Source: CAVROP01 sp050012175 (GTDB lineage: Bacteria; Acidobacteriota; Terriglobia; UBA7540). From it: 64,000 nt of DNA. The position numbers and the translations under genes were made by a program. The notes under the pieces are model-generated. The model ran no database searches. It was not told the origin of the DNA and saw nothing but the letters and a program-made list of their open reading frames with translations. The stretch is from the NCBI GenBank assembly GCA_050012175.1, contig JBEKHR010000026.1:1-64000 (forward strand), given 5' to 3'. Positions 41,422-48,624 of the stretch are shown here, piece after piece. Numbering within the stretch: position 1 is the stretch's first letter; each line of letters starts with the position of its first letter.

Positions 41422-41796
41422 GTGAACACGGGAAGGGTATTGCTGGTCTGCGACGACCTCCGGGACTTCCCATCTTACGAGGGCATACTGTCGGCTCTCG
41501 GGTACGATTTCGTCATGTGCAGTTCCTATGAAGAAGGAGCCCGTCGAGTCGAGATGGAAGACTTCGACTTCGCCATCGTCGGCCAGGGAAGCGCGAGTTT
41601 TGAGGGACGATGCGTTCTGGAGCGAGCTGCAGAGATGCATCGGAATATTCCCATCGTCGTGGTGGCGCGCCGCCTGGACATCCACTGCTATCTGGAAGCG
41701 ATGGAACTAGGCGCCGTGGACTATCTCGAAAGGCCGGAGCCAGACCACCTCGGGTGGGTGGTGGAAACCCAATTGCGCCGGCGCGACACAGCTTGA
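41422..41796 (+). CDS. Receiver-like protein without phosphoacceptor aspartate
   Basis: A 124-residue single-domain protein from GTG 41422 (an ATG two bases earlier is out of frame; GGGAGGGAG upstream). The fold follows response-regulator receivers: RVLLVCDDLRDFPSYEGILS with the acidic pair D11/D12, helix 1, then FDFAIVGQGSASFEG at strand 3, VLERAAEMHRNIPIVVVAR, CYLEAMELGAVDYLERPEP. The phosphoacceptor position is Gly54 instead of Asp, and the conserved KP lysine is Arg104, so it cannot work by normal phosphorylation. A degraded paralogue lies at 12545-12760 with the same GQGS motif, so this is a family feature. Possibly a phosphorylation-independent adaptor. Confidence 0.8.
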   Translation: MNTGRVLLVCDDLRDFPSYEGILSALGYDFVMCSSYEEGARRVEMEDFDFAIVGQGSASFEGRCVLERAAEMHRNIPIVVVARRLDIHCYLEAMELGAVDYLERPEPDHLGWVVETQLRRRDTA

Positions 41797-41978
41797 GGGT
41801 TATCAACCTTGGGAAGTTGCTCGAATTCAAGGTTGACTTCTCGCCACTCATCAACGAAGGGCTATTTATGAGTGGTGAAGCAGAAGCGCCTCGACCCCCC
41901 AATGATTGGGATTGTGGCGAGTTCGCGCTCATCCACCAAAGCTAAGTTAAGTTACAAAATGCCAACGAGGATAAAACG

Positions 41979-42743
41979 ATGTTAAGAAATGTCACCCATC
42001 TAAAGGGTTTTGCGATCCGAGCCACGGATGGGGAGATTGGAACAGTGGAGCAGTTCTATTTCGACGATGAGACCTGGGCCATCCGCTACCTCGTGGTCAA
42101 TACCGGGGGTTGGCTTCCCGGCCGGCTTGTGCTGGTCTCGCCCATTGCCCTTCGCCAGGCGGAGTGGCAATCAAAGCGGCTCGATGTGGCGCTGACGAAA
42201 AAGCAGATCGAGGACAGCCCCCGCATCGATACGCACAAGCCCGTCTCACGGCAGCACGAGGCCGTGTACATGGGGTATTACGGTTACCCCTATTATTGGA
42301 TTGGGCCCTTTCTATGGGGTCTTGCGTCCTACCCGGCAGGCTTGGCGGCTCAAAGGGACGCGGTGACGGAAGCGAAAGCGTCGCAAGCCAGGGCGGGAAA
42401 AGAGTCGGCGGATTCACATCTGCGCAGCACCAACGAGGTGACAGGTTATCACATCGAGGCGGCTGATGGTGAGATCGGTCACGTGGCGGACTTCATCGTC
42501 GATGATGAAACCTGGGCTATTCGTTACCTCGAGGTGGATACGCGGAATTGGTGGCCTGGCAAAAAGGTGCTGGTGTCACCCCAGTGGGTCGACAATGTGA
42601 GTTGGCAGGACTCCAAAGTCTACGTAGGCCTCTCCCGAGAAACCATCAAGAGCGGCCCGGAGTATATCGAGTCGATGCCTGTCACTCGTCAGTATGAGAA
42701 AAGGCTTTATGACCACTACGCCCGGTCGGCTTATTGGCTGTAA
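41979..42743 (+). CDS. Double PRC-barrel protein
   Basis: A 254-residue protein with two PRC-barrel domains: residues 1-85 (VTHLKGFAIRATDGEIGTVE, FYFDDETWAIRYLVVNTGGW, PGRLVLVSPIAL) and 148-240 (STNEVTGYHIEAADGEIGHV, DFIVDDETWAIRYLEVDTRN, PGKKVLVSPQWVD). They are joined by a Tyr/Gly/Trp-rich linker (YMGYYGYPYYWIGPFLWGLA). No signal peptide. PRC barrels bind RNA, protein or tetrapyrrole-linked partners; here the context of CsbD and BON genes suggests a stress function. The start ATG 41979 is followed directly by domain sequence; AACGAGGATAAAACG upstream provides a moderate ribosome binding site. Confidence 0.88.
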   Translation: MLRNVTHLKGFAIRATDGEIGTVEQFYFDDETWAIRYLVVNTGGWLPGRLVLVSPIALRQAEWQSKRLDVALTKKQIEDSPRIDTHKPVSRQHEAVYMGYYGYPYYWIGPFLWGLASYPAGLAAQRDAVTEAKASQARAGKESADSHLRSTNEVTGYHIEAADGEIGHVADFIVDDETWAIRYLEVDTRNWWPGKKVLVSPQWVDNVSWQDSKVYVGLSRETIKSGPEYIESMPVTRQYEKRLYDHYARSAYWL

Positions 42744-43254
42744 GGATCTGGCAACAATGTAGCCGTGCGACGAGCAAGGGTTGATTGATGCCGACGACCA
42801 CCCCGAGAGGCCAGTACACGCCTATGGGAATCATGGCCGGACAGAGGACATCCCACCATAACTCGCTTATATGTCTCCACGAGCCTTGATATTCACCCGC
42901 TTGCTTATCAATGCAACGCTTATTGCCCCGGTCTCTAAAGGAGAAAGAGCTGGGGGGCTCTCGGGGCAAACCCGAAGTGCCCCCCGGTGCGGCGGTCACG
43001 GGCGGTTCGAATTGCGGAGAATCATCCATCGTGCGAAATGCTCAAAGGCTCTTTCAAAACGAAGCTCAATCGCGTCTCTAATCGGCAGACTCACTTCCAG
43101 AGAAGCAAGGGGAAGTGTGGGTTAGGGTGTTTTGCTGAGGCACAGCGCCATGTTGCCCCTGCGAATCGCAGCCGTTTGATAGTATGTAGTAGATGGCATA
43201 TGGTGATGGATGTTTTTCCCCCCACTATCTACCACCTACCCCCAAGGATCACAT
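42744..43254. other. Intergenic, about 510 bp
   Basis: Apart from the acidic-protein remnant at 42787-42861 no gene is supported. Short frames at 42871-43337 overlap on different frames and have no recognisable family. Confidence 0.45.
42787..42861 (+). pseudogene. C-terminal remnant of a small acidic protein (family of 15526-15783)
   Basis: The 25-codon frame reads DADDHPERPVHAYGNHGRTE then DIPP and stop. DHPERPV is exactly the motif near the C-terminus of the acidic protein at 15526-15783. No start codon or upstream acidic body is present; the fragment follows the PRC-barrel stop by 43 bases. It shows what the intact tail of this family may look like. Confidence 0.5.
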
Positions 43255-43611
43255 CTAGCCTTTTGACGCCTTCCACATTTTCACCGACACGACGTGGATC
43301 TCACCCTTGTCCGCATGGACGTGGGCCTTTACGCTGACGTGATGACCTTCATGACCCTTGAGCGCTTCCGGATTCTGGACCGTCCAAGCCTTCTGGTCCT
43401 TGTCATCAGTGAACGTTTTCCCGTCGTCGCTTACGGTGCCATGGAGCATCATCAGCTTTTTGGTGGTGGGCGTGGAAAGTGGGATAAAGAGAATCGTAGC
43501 TGATCGGGGCTCTGCCCCGGCGTTGACCTGCCAAGATCTGAGCCGGAAGCGGAGCCCCCCTCCTCCTGAAGAGAAAATCCCAACTGGAAGAGAATAACGC
43601 TTCTCGGCCAC
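43255..43611 (-). pseudogene. Small secreted protein, 5' end replaced by repeat
   Basis: The C-terminal 60 residues (LHGTVSDDGKTFTDDKDQKA, WTVQNPEALKGHEGHHVSVK, HVHADKGEIHVVSVKMWKAS) look like a compact beta-barrel of the OB/DUF5818-like exported type, in which a signal peptide normally precedes the LHG-V motif. Here the upstream sequence, from about 43471, is the dispersed repeat shared with 35731-35782, and the reading upstream of it is not protein-like. The gene therefore seems to have lost its signal peptide. It could be read from an internal ATG (LMMLHG), but would then stay in the cytoplasm. Confidence 0.6.
43471..43524. repeat. Dispersed repeat (copy at 35731-35782)
   Basis: See the copy at 35731-35782; here it joins the truncated secreted-protein gene at its 5' side. 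The shared parts are GGAAAGTGGGATAA, GAATCGT and the GCTCTGCCCC-GG block. Confidence 0.6.
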
Positions 43612-43651
43612 GGCTTTTAGGGGTGTGATTCAGAACATTGGCCGGTAATGA

Positions 43652-43741
43652 CGGCGCACCCGGAAGTAACCTTGGCGGTGCCCGTCCAGCTACGCACAAC
43701 TTAATGGTCGAACGCGCGCATCCAGAGGTGTGTGTCTCCCC
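43652..43741. repeat. Dispersed 90-bp repeat (copy at 57829-57925)
   Basis: ACGGCGCACCCGGAAGTAAC, CTTGGCGGTGCCCGTCCAGC, TACGCACAACTTAATGGTCG and GTGTGTCTCCCC are all retained, with scattered changes, at 57829-57925. The most conserved part is CTACGCACAACTTAATGGTC. It has no coding reading that I can support; origin unknown. Confidence 0.7.
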
Positions 43742-43780
43742 ACACCCTGTCGGAAATGCCTCCCGGAAGCGGACTCCATG

Positions 43781-44155
43781 TCTCTTGACAAAAGGGAGGA
43801 GGTAGGCTAGCATAGTGGGTGGGGTTTCGGCAATGCTGAATTCTGAATGGTGAATTGTGAATTGCTCTCTTCCTCCCCGCGCCCGCGGACTGCCTTCTGC
43901 TCACTGCCGCTGCCTACTGCGTTTGAAGGAAGTTGGAGTTGGCGGGACTCTTGGCCCGTGCCGCAGTTTACGACAAGATGTCACCGCCGACACGGAAAGA
44001 AAGAAATAGTAACTTCAAAAAGTGAAGGAACGATGCGGGAATGTCAATGAAAACAAAGGACCGGACTTCAGCGGCCCATAGCAAAGCGGGAATGTTGTAG
44101 AAAACAAAGGTAGTTACGCGTTGAAAGCGGGAATGTTGTTGGAAAGAAAGGTAGT
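43781..44155 (+). repeat. Dispersed element, copy B: sigma-70 promoter plus three 25-bp units
   Basis: Homologous to 10162-10562. It keeps TTGACA (43785-43790), a 17-base spacer and TAGCAT (43808-43813); the CTTGGCCCGTGCCGCAGTTTA and CGACAAGATGTCACCGCC blocks; and three 25-bp units at 44035-44059, 44086-44110 and 44127-44151. Start-to-start distances are 51 and 41 bp, against 51 and 40 bp in copy A. A partial third copy of the middle (GAATTGTGAATGGTGAATTG, CTCTCTTCCTCC-CGCGCCCG) lies at 44328-44412. The element points toward the VTT-domain gene at 44449. Confidence 0.75.
43785..43813 (+). promoter_or_regulatory. Sigma-70 promoter inside dispersed element copy B
   Basis: TTGACA, 17 bases, TAGCAT. 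It corresponds base for base to the promoter in copy A (10166-10194). Direction is rightward, toward 44449, so it may also contribute to transcription of the membrane-protein genes that follow 640 bp downstream. Confidence 0.6.
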
Positions 44156-44448
44156 TAGTAAACGGTAGGTGGTAGGTGGGGAAAACCTACTCCCACATAC
44201 CAACCACATACGGGTAGGTGGGAGGTCGTAGGTGGGGGAAGAGCAGGTTTCAGGTGTCTGGTGTCAGGTGCCATATCAGAATTCAGGAGTCAGAGGTCGG
44301 CAGATGGCAGAGCAGGGACAGGTGATAAGGGCAATCCTGAATTGTGAATGGTGAATTGCTCTCTTCCTCCTCGCGCCCGCGGACTGCCTTCTGCTTAGTG
44401 CCGACTGCGCCAGTCGCTGAAAACGTGGTATCGTAACGCTGGGCAACT

Positions 44449-45114
44449 GTGCGGCTTCTAGAAACACTCGCGGACTTTGTTAAACCGGCACCACGACACC
44501 CGCAAGGGATCACGGCGCTGGTGCGGCACTTAGGCGGATTAGGGCTGTTCCTTCTCGCGATCGTCGACAGCTCCCCCATCCCAACATTTGGCGGCCTGGA
44601 CATTCTCACCGCCATACTCGCTGCGCGGCAGCGCGAACCGTGGTACTACTACGCCGGAGTCGCCACGGCAGGCTCGGTCATCGGCGCCTACTTAACATTC
44701 CGAGTGGCACGTAAGGCCGGTTTGGACTATCTCAACCGCAAGTTTAGAAAGCGCAAGGTCGCCAAGCTGCTGAAGTACTTCCAGCGGTGGGGTACAGGCG
44801 CTCTGGTCGTTTCTACCGTTATACCTTTGCCCTTCCCTACGAGCGCGTTTTTCGCCGCAGCAGGCGCGCTGGACTACCCCCTCCGGACATTCATCGTTAC
44901 CGTGGCTTTGGGCCGAGCAGTGCGTTACGGAGCCATAGCCGCAATTGCCTCCCACTACGGCCGCCGCTTCGTTGTCGGTCTGCGACATCTGGGGGGACAT
45001 TCCGGGTGGTTGCTAGCGATTGCCGCCGCAGTGGTCATCGCGGTGACCGCGGCGATGCTGCTAAGAAAGCGACTACAATCGAGTCGCCCCGTGGTCAAGA
45101 CGCATGCAACGTGA
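44449..45114 (+). CDS. VTT/DedA-family membrane protein
   Basis: A 221-residue inner-membrane protein from GTG 44449. The VTT (SNARE-associated/DedA) domain is visible as LGGLGLFLLAIVDSSPIPTF (about residue 28), AGSVIGAYLTFRVARKAGLD and the amphipathic re-entrant motif RWGTGALVVSTVIPLPFPTS (about residue 112), with the last helix WLLAIAAAVVIAVTAAMLL. The family includes phospholipid (C55-P or PE) flippases and YqaA-like proteins. The start lacks a strong ribosome binding site. It precedes two metal-ion transporter genes on the same strand. Confidence 0.85.
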   Translation: MRLLETLADFVKPAPRHPQGITALVRHLGGLGLFLLAIVDSSPIPTFGGLDILTAILAARQREPWYYYAGVATAGSVIGAYLTFRVARKAGLDYLNRKFRKRKVAKLLKYFQRWGTGALVVSTVIPLPFPTSAFFAAAGALDYPLRTFIVTVALGRAVRYGAIAAIASHYGRRFVVGLRHLGGHSGWLLAIAAAVVIAVTAAMLLRKRLQSSRPVVKTHAT

Positions 45115-45176
45115 CATTCCCGCTGCTCTAAGCAGGCTTGTGCGCTATATACCCCATCATTACTGGACAAACTCTG

Positions 45177-45872
45177 ATGCCACAAACACCACACATCGAG
45201 CGTCATTTCACCGGATCCGAAACAGTTCGAGACGTTGTGATTGGAATGTCAGATGGATTGACCGTTCCCTTCGCTCTAGCAGCCGGTCTGTCGGGCGCCA
45301 TTAATACAACGGGTATCATTGTGACCGCGGGCCTGGCAGAAATCACTGCAGGTTCGATCGCCATGGGACTGGGCGGTTATCTGGCCGCTAAGAGTGACGC
45401 GGAACACTACTTCAGCGAGAGGGCAAGAGAAGAATCGGAAGTCAATGAGAAGCCCGACGTTGAAGCGGACGAAGTTGCGGAGGTATTCCAATCCTATGGT
45501 CTGACCGCCGAGGTAAGCAAGCCAATTGTGGATGCGCTTAGAAAGCGGCCACAAGCCTGGATTGATTTCATGATGCGATTTGAGCTGGGTCTTGAGAAAC
45601 CCGATCCCAAGCGAGCGTTTATCAGTGCAGCAACGATTGCAGGAGCTTACATCGCAGGCGGTTTCGTCCCGCTCGGTCCCTACATTGTTCTCTCGACGGC
45701 CAGCGCGGCCCTTAAAGTATCGGCAATCATTACTCTTTTCGCGCTGGCTGCTTTTGGTTACGTCAAAGGCCGCTTTACTGGCGCGCCACCGCTCCGTAGT
45801 GCAATCCAAACAACGGTCGTGGGTGGGCTAGCTGCAGCCGCAGCATTCATGATAGCGCGAGCAATTTCCTGA
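45177..45872 (+). CDS. VIT1/CCC1-family transporter (iron/manganese)
   Basis: A 231-residue membrane protein from ATG 45177 (MPQTPHIERHFTGSETVRDV; the longer frame to 45138 is not homologous). Family landmarks: VIGMSDGLTVPFALAAGLSG and IIVTAGLAEITAGSIAMGLG in the first helices, GGYLAAKSDAEHYFSERARE leading into the cytoplasmic Glu-rich metal-binding segment (EESEVNEKPDVEADEVAEVF), then FISAATIAGAYIAGGFVPLG and two last helices. VIT1/CCC1 proteins export Fe2+ or Mn2+. The Mg2+ ATPase gene starts 20 bp later, so the two are probably co-transcribed. Confidence 0.92.
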   Translation: MPQTPHIERHFTGSETVRDVVIGMSDGLTVPFALAAGLSGAINTTGIIVTAGLAEITAGSIAMGLGGYLAAKSDAEHYFSERAREESEVNEKPDVEADEVAEVFQSYGLTAEVSKPIVDALRKRPQAWIDFMMRFELGLEKPDPKRAFISAATIAGAYIAGGFVPLGPYIVLSTASAALKVSAIITLFALAAFGYVKGRFTGAPPLRSAIQTTVVGGLAAAAAFMIARAIS

Positions 45873-45892
45873 CAGCCAAAGGGAGCGCCTGC

Positions 45893-48436
45893 ATGGGAAA
45901 AGCAAAATCGCCTTTAGAGGGTTTCTGGGAGAGGCCGCTGCGCGACTTGCTTCAGCAATTGCAGGCAACTCCGGCGGGGCTGACTACCGACGAGGCGAAG
46001 CGGCGATTGCGCCGGTATGGCCCAAACAGCCTGGTGCAGGAGTCGCGCTTCGCTACACTGTTCAGTGTTTTCCGTCTCTTCGCCAATCCCCTCGTCATCA
46101 TCCTTCTTGTTGCCAGCGGCATATCCCTCGGACTGGGTGACCCGGTTGGCGGGTCGATCATCATCGCCATCGTTCTGCTCAGCGTACTGCTGAACTTCTT
46201 CATGGAATTCCAGGCTCGACACGCGGTGGAGGAGATTCGCAAGCAGGTTGCCACTACGGCTACCGTTCTGCGTGACGGACGAGAACAGAAACTGCCGGTA
46301 GCAGAACTGGTCCCGGGAGATATCGTCCGGCTCCATGCTGGAGACCTTGTGCCGGCGGACGCCCGTCTACTGGATGTCAAGGACCTGCAAGTGCGCGAGT
46401 CAGCGCTCACGGGGGAGTCTCTGCCGGTCGAGAAGGCAGCGACTGATCTTCCCGCGGGGAAACACGGCGTCGCCGACGCGAGCAACAGTGTTTTCCTGGG
46501 CACTGCCGTTCAGACGGGGATCGGCACCGCGGTCATTGTCTGCACCGGGAGAGACACATCCCTCGGCGAGATTGCCCAGCGGCTCGCTGCGCGGCCGCCC
46601 GAGACCGAATTCGGCCGCGGCATACGCCACTTCGGAATAATGCTCACCTACGTGACGATGCTGCTGGTGCTTTTCGTGCTGCTGGTCAACCTCATTTTGC
46701 ACCGTCCGGTATTGGAGTCTTTCCTTTTCTCCGTCGCGCTTGCGGTAGGGATGACGCCCGAGCTGATGCCCATGATCATCACCGTGACACTGGCTCAAGG
46801 CGCGAGGCGGATGACCAAGAAGAAGGTTCTCGTCAAGCAACTTTCGGCCATCGAGGACTTTGGCAGCGTGGAGATCCTGTGCAGCGATAAGACGGGTACG
46901 CTTACCGAAGATGAGATAGTGCTTGACCGGCACGTGGACGTGCAAGGTAAGGAAGACGAGAACGTCCTGCGGCTCATCTACCTGAACAGCTACTTTGAAG
47001 CGGGCATCAAGAGCCCCCTTGATGATGCCATCCTCAAATACCCGCGCCCTAAGATTGTGGAGTATGCCAAGGTGGACGAGATTCCCTTCGACTTCAACCG
47101 CAAGCGCCTCTCGGTGGTCGTGCGGCACGGAGACGAGCACCTCCTCATTACCAAGGGCGAGGCAGAAAGTGTTTTTGCCGTCTGCAAGACGGTGACCATC
47201 GATGGCTCCCCCCAGCCGTTCGACGACAGCCGGCGGGCTCAAGCGGCGGAGACCTTCCAGAAGCTGAGTTCCGACGGTTACCGCACTCTCGGGGTGGCCG
47301 TGCTGAAGGTGGAGAAGCAAGACGTTTACAAGGTGGCGGCCGAGCACGATATGACGCTGGCGGGGTTCGCCGCATTCCTTGACCCGCCCAAGCAAGGGAT
47401 TGCTCCCGTTCTGGAGGCGTTGAAGCAGAATGGGATCTCCGTGGTCATCATGACCGGCGACAACCAGTATGTGACACATAAGGTAGCACGCGACGTGGGG
47501 CTGGCAGCAGACCGCATTCTCACCGGGAACCAAGTCGACACGATGGACGATGCCGCTCTGGCCGTCCAGGCCGAGAATGGCGCCATCTTCGCCCGTGTGT
47601 CTCCCGAACAGAAGAACCGGGTCATCCTCGCTCTGAAGACACGTGGGCACGTTGTCGGGTACATGGGCGACGGCATCAACGACGCTCCGTCGCTGCACAC
47701 TGCGGATGTTGGCATTTCAGTTGTGAATGGCGTCGATGTGGCCAAGGACGCTGCGAAGATCATCCTCCTGGAGAAGGATCTTGCGGTCTTGAACGACGGG
47801 GTCATGGAGGGGCGGCGCAGCTTCGCCAACATCATGAAATATATCATCATGGGCACGAGCTCGAACTTCGGCAATATGTTCAGCATGGCCGCGGCATCAC
47901 TCTTCATGCCATTCCTGCCGATGCTCCCGACGCAAATACTGCTCAACAACTTTCTTTATGACGCTTCGCAGATCAGCATCCCCAGCGACAATGTTGATCC
48001 CGCCCTGCTGCACCGGCCCAAGCGATGGCAGATTGGGTTTATTCGCCAGTTCATGATCATCGTCGGTCCCATCAGCTCGATCTACGATTTCCTCACTTTC
48101 GGGGTACTGCTCTGGGTGTTCCACGCTTCCACGAATGCGCCGCTCTTCCGTACAGGATGGTTCGTGGAATCCCTGGCAACACAGACGCTCGTGGTGTTCG
48201 TGATTCGGACGGCAGGCAATCCTCTCAAGAGCCGTCCCAGCCTGCCGTTGGTAACCAGCGTGTTAGCTGTCGTCGCTACCGCCACTGTCCTGCCGTACAC
48301 ACCACTCGCGAGCTTGCTGGGGTTTACCCCGCTGCCGCTGTCGTTGTTGGGCGCGATTGCGCTTCTTGCCGTGACCTACCTCTTCCTGGTTCAGGCTGTA
48401 AAGTCCTGGTTCTACCGCCGACACGGGCTGCTTTGA
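45893..48436 (+). CDS. mgtA: Magnesium-importing P-type ATPase
   Basis: Class IIIB P-type ATPase, 847 residues, start ATG 45893 (AAAGGGAG upstream). Visible are the cation ATPase N-domain (LLQQLQATPAGLTTDEAKRR), actuator TGES loop (ALTGESLPVE), TM4 VGMTPELMPMIITVTLAQGA typical of the Mg2+ branch, phosphorylation site CSDKTGTLTEDE, the nucleotide-binding domain, the hinge VGYMGDGINDAPSLHTADVG, and TM5-6 with NNFLYDASQISIPSDNVDPA. These motifs are diagnostic for MgtA/MgtB. No Mg2+-sensing leader was found because the gene lies 20 bp after the VIT1-type gene. Confidence 0.95.
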   Translation: MGKAKSPLEGFWERPLRDLLQQLQATPAGLTTDEAKRRLRRYGPNSLVQESRFATLFSVFRLFANPLVIILLVASGISLGLGDPVGGSIIIAIVLLSVLLNFFMEFQARHAVEEIRKQVATTATVLRDGREQKLPVAELVPGDIVRLHAGDLVPADARLLDVKDLQVRESALTGESLPVEKAATDLPAGKHGVADASNSVFLGTAVQTGIGTAVIVCTGRDTSLGEIAQRLAARPPETEFGRGIRHFGIMLTYVTMLLVLFVLLVNLILHRPVLESFLFSVALAVGMTPELMPMIITVTLAQGARRMTKKKVLVKQLSAIEDFGSVEILCSDKTGTLTEDEIVLDRHVDVQGKEDENVLRLIYLNSYFEAGIKSPLDDAILKYPRPKIVEYAKVDEIPFDFNRKRLSVVVRHGDEHLLITKGEAESVFAVCKTVTIDGSPQPFDDSRRAQAAETFQKLSSDGYRTLGVAVLKVEKQDVYKVAAEHDMTLAGFAAFLDPPKQGIAPVLEALKQNGISVVIMTGDNQYVTHKVARDVGLAADRILTGNQVDTMDDAALAVQAENGAIFARVSPEQKNRVILALKTRGHVVGYMGDGINDAPSLHTADVGISVVNGVDVAKDAAKIILLEKDLAVLNDGVMEGRRSFANIMKYIIMGTSSNFGNMFSMAAASLFMPFLPMLPTQILLNNFLYDASQISIPSDNVDPALLHRPKRWQIGFIRQFMIIVGPISSIYDFLTFGVLLWVFHASTNAPLFRTGWFVESLATQTLVVFVIRTAGNPLKSRPSLPLVTSVLAVVATATVLPYTPLASLLGFTPLPLSLLGAIALLAVTYLFLVQAVKSWFYRRHGLL

Positions 48437-48624
48437 TAGGACTCGGTGCCCCTGTCCGGTTTCCCCAGCACTACGGCGTTTATGACGTCCTAATCGAGAA
48501 TTCACACGTATGCCAGCGACACCACAAGACGATATACTGGTAGCGTTGCGTCGCAGATTTCCATCCAGTGAAATCCGTCGCAATGCCTGGAAGCTTAGAC
48601 CAAGTGGTGATGCAAGGACGGAGA

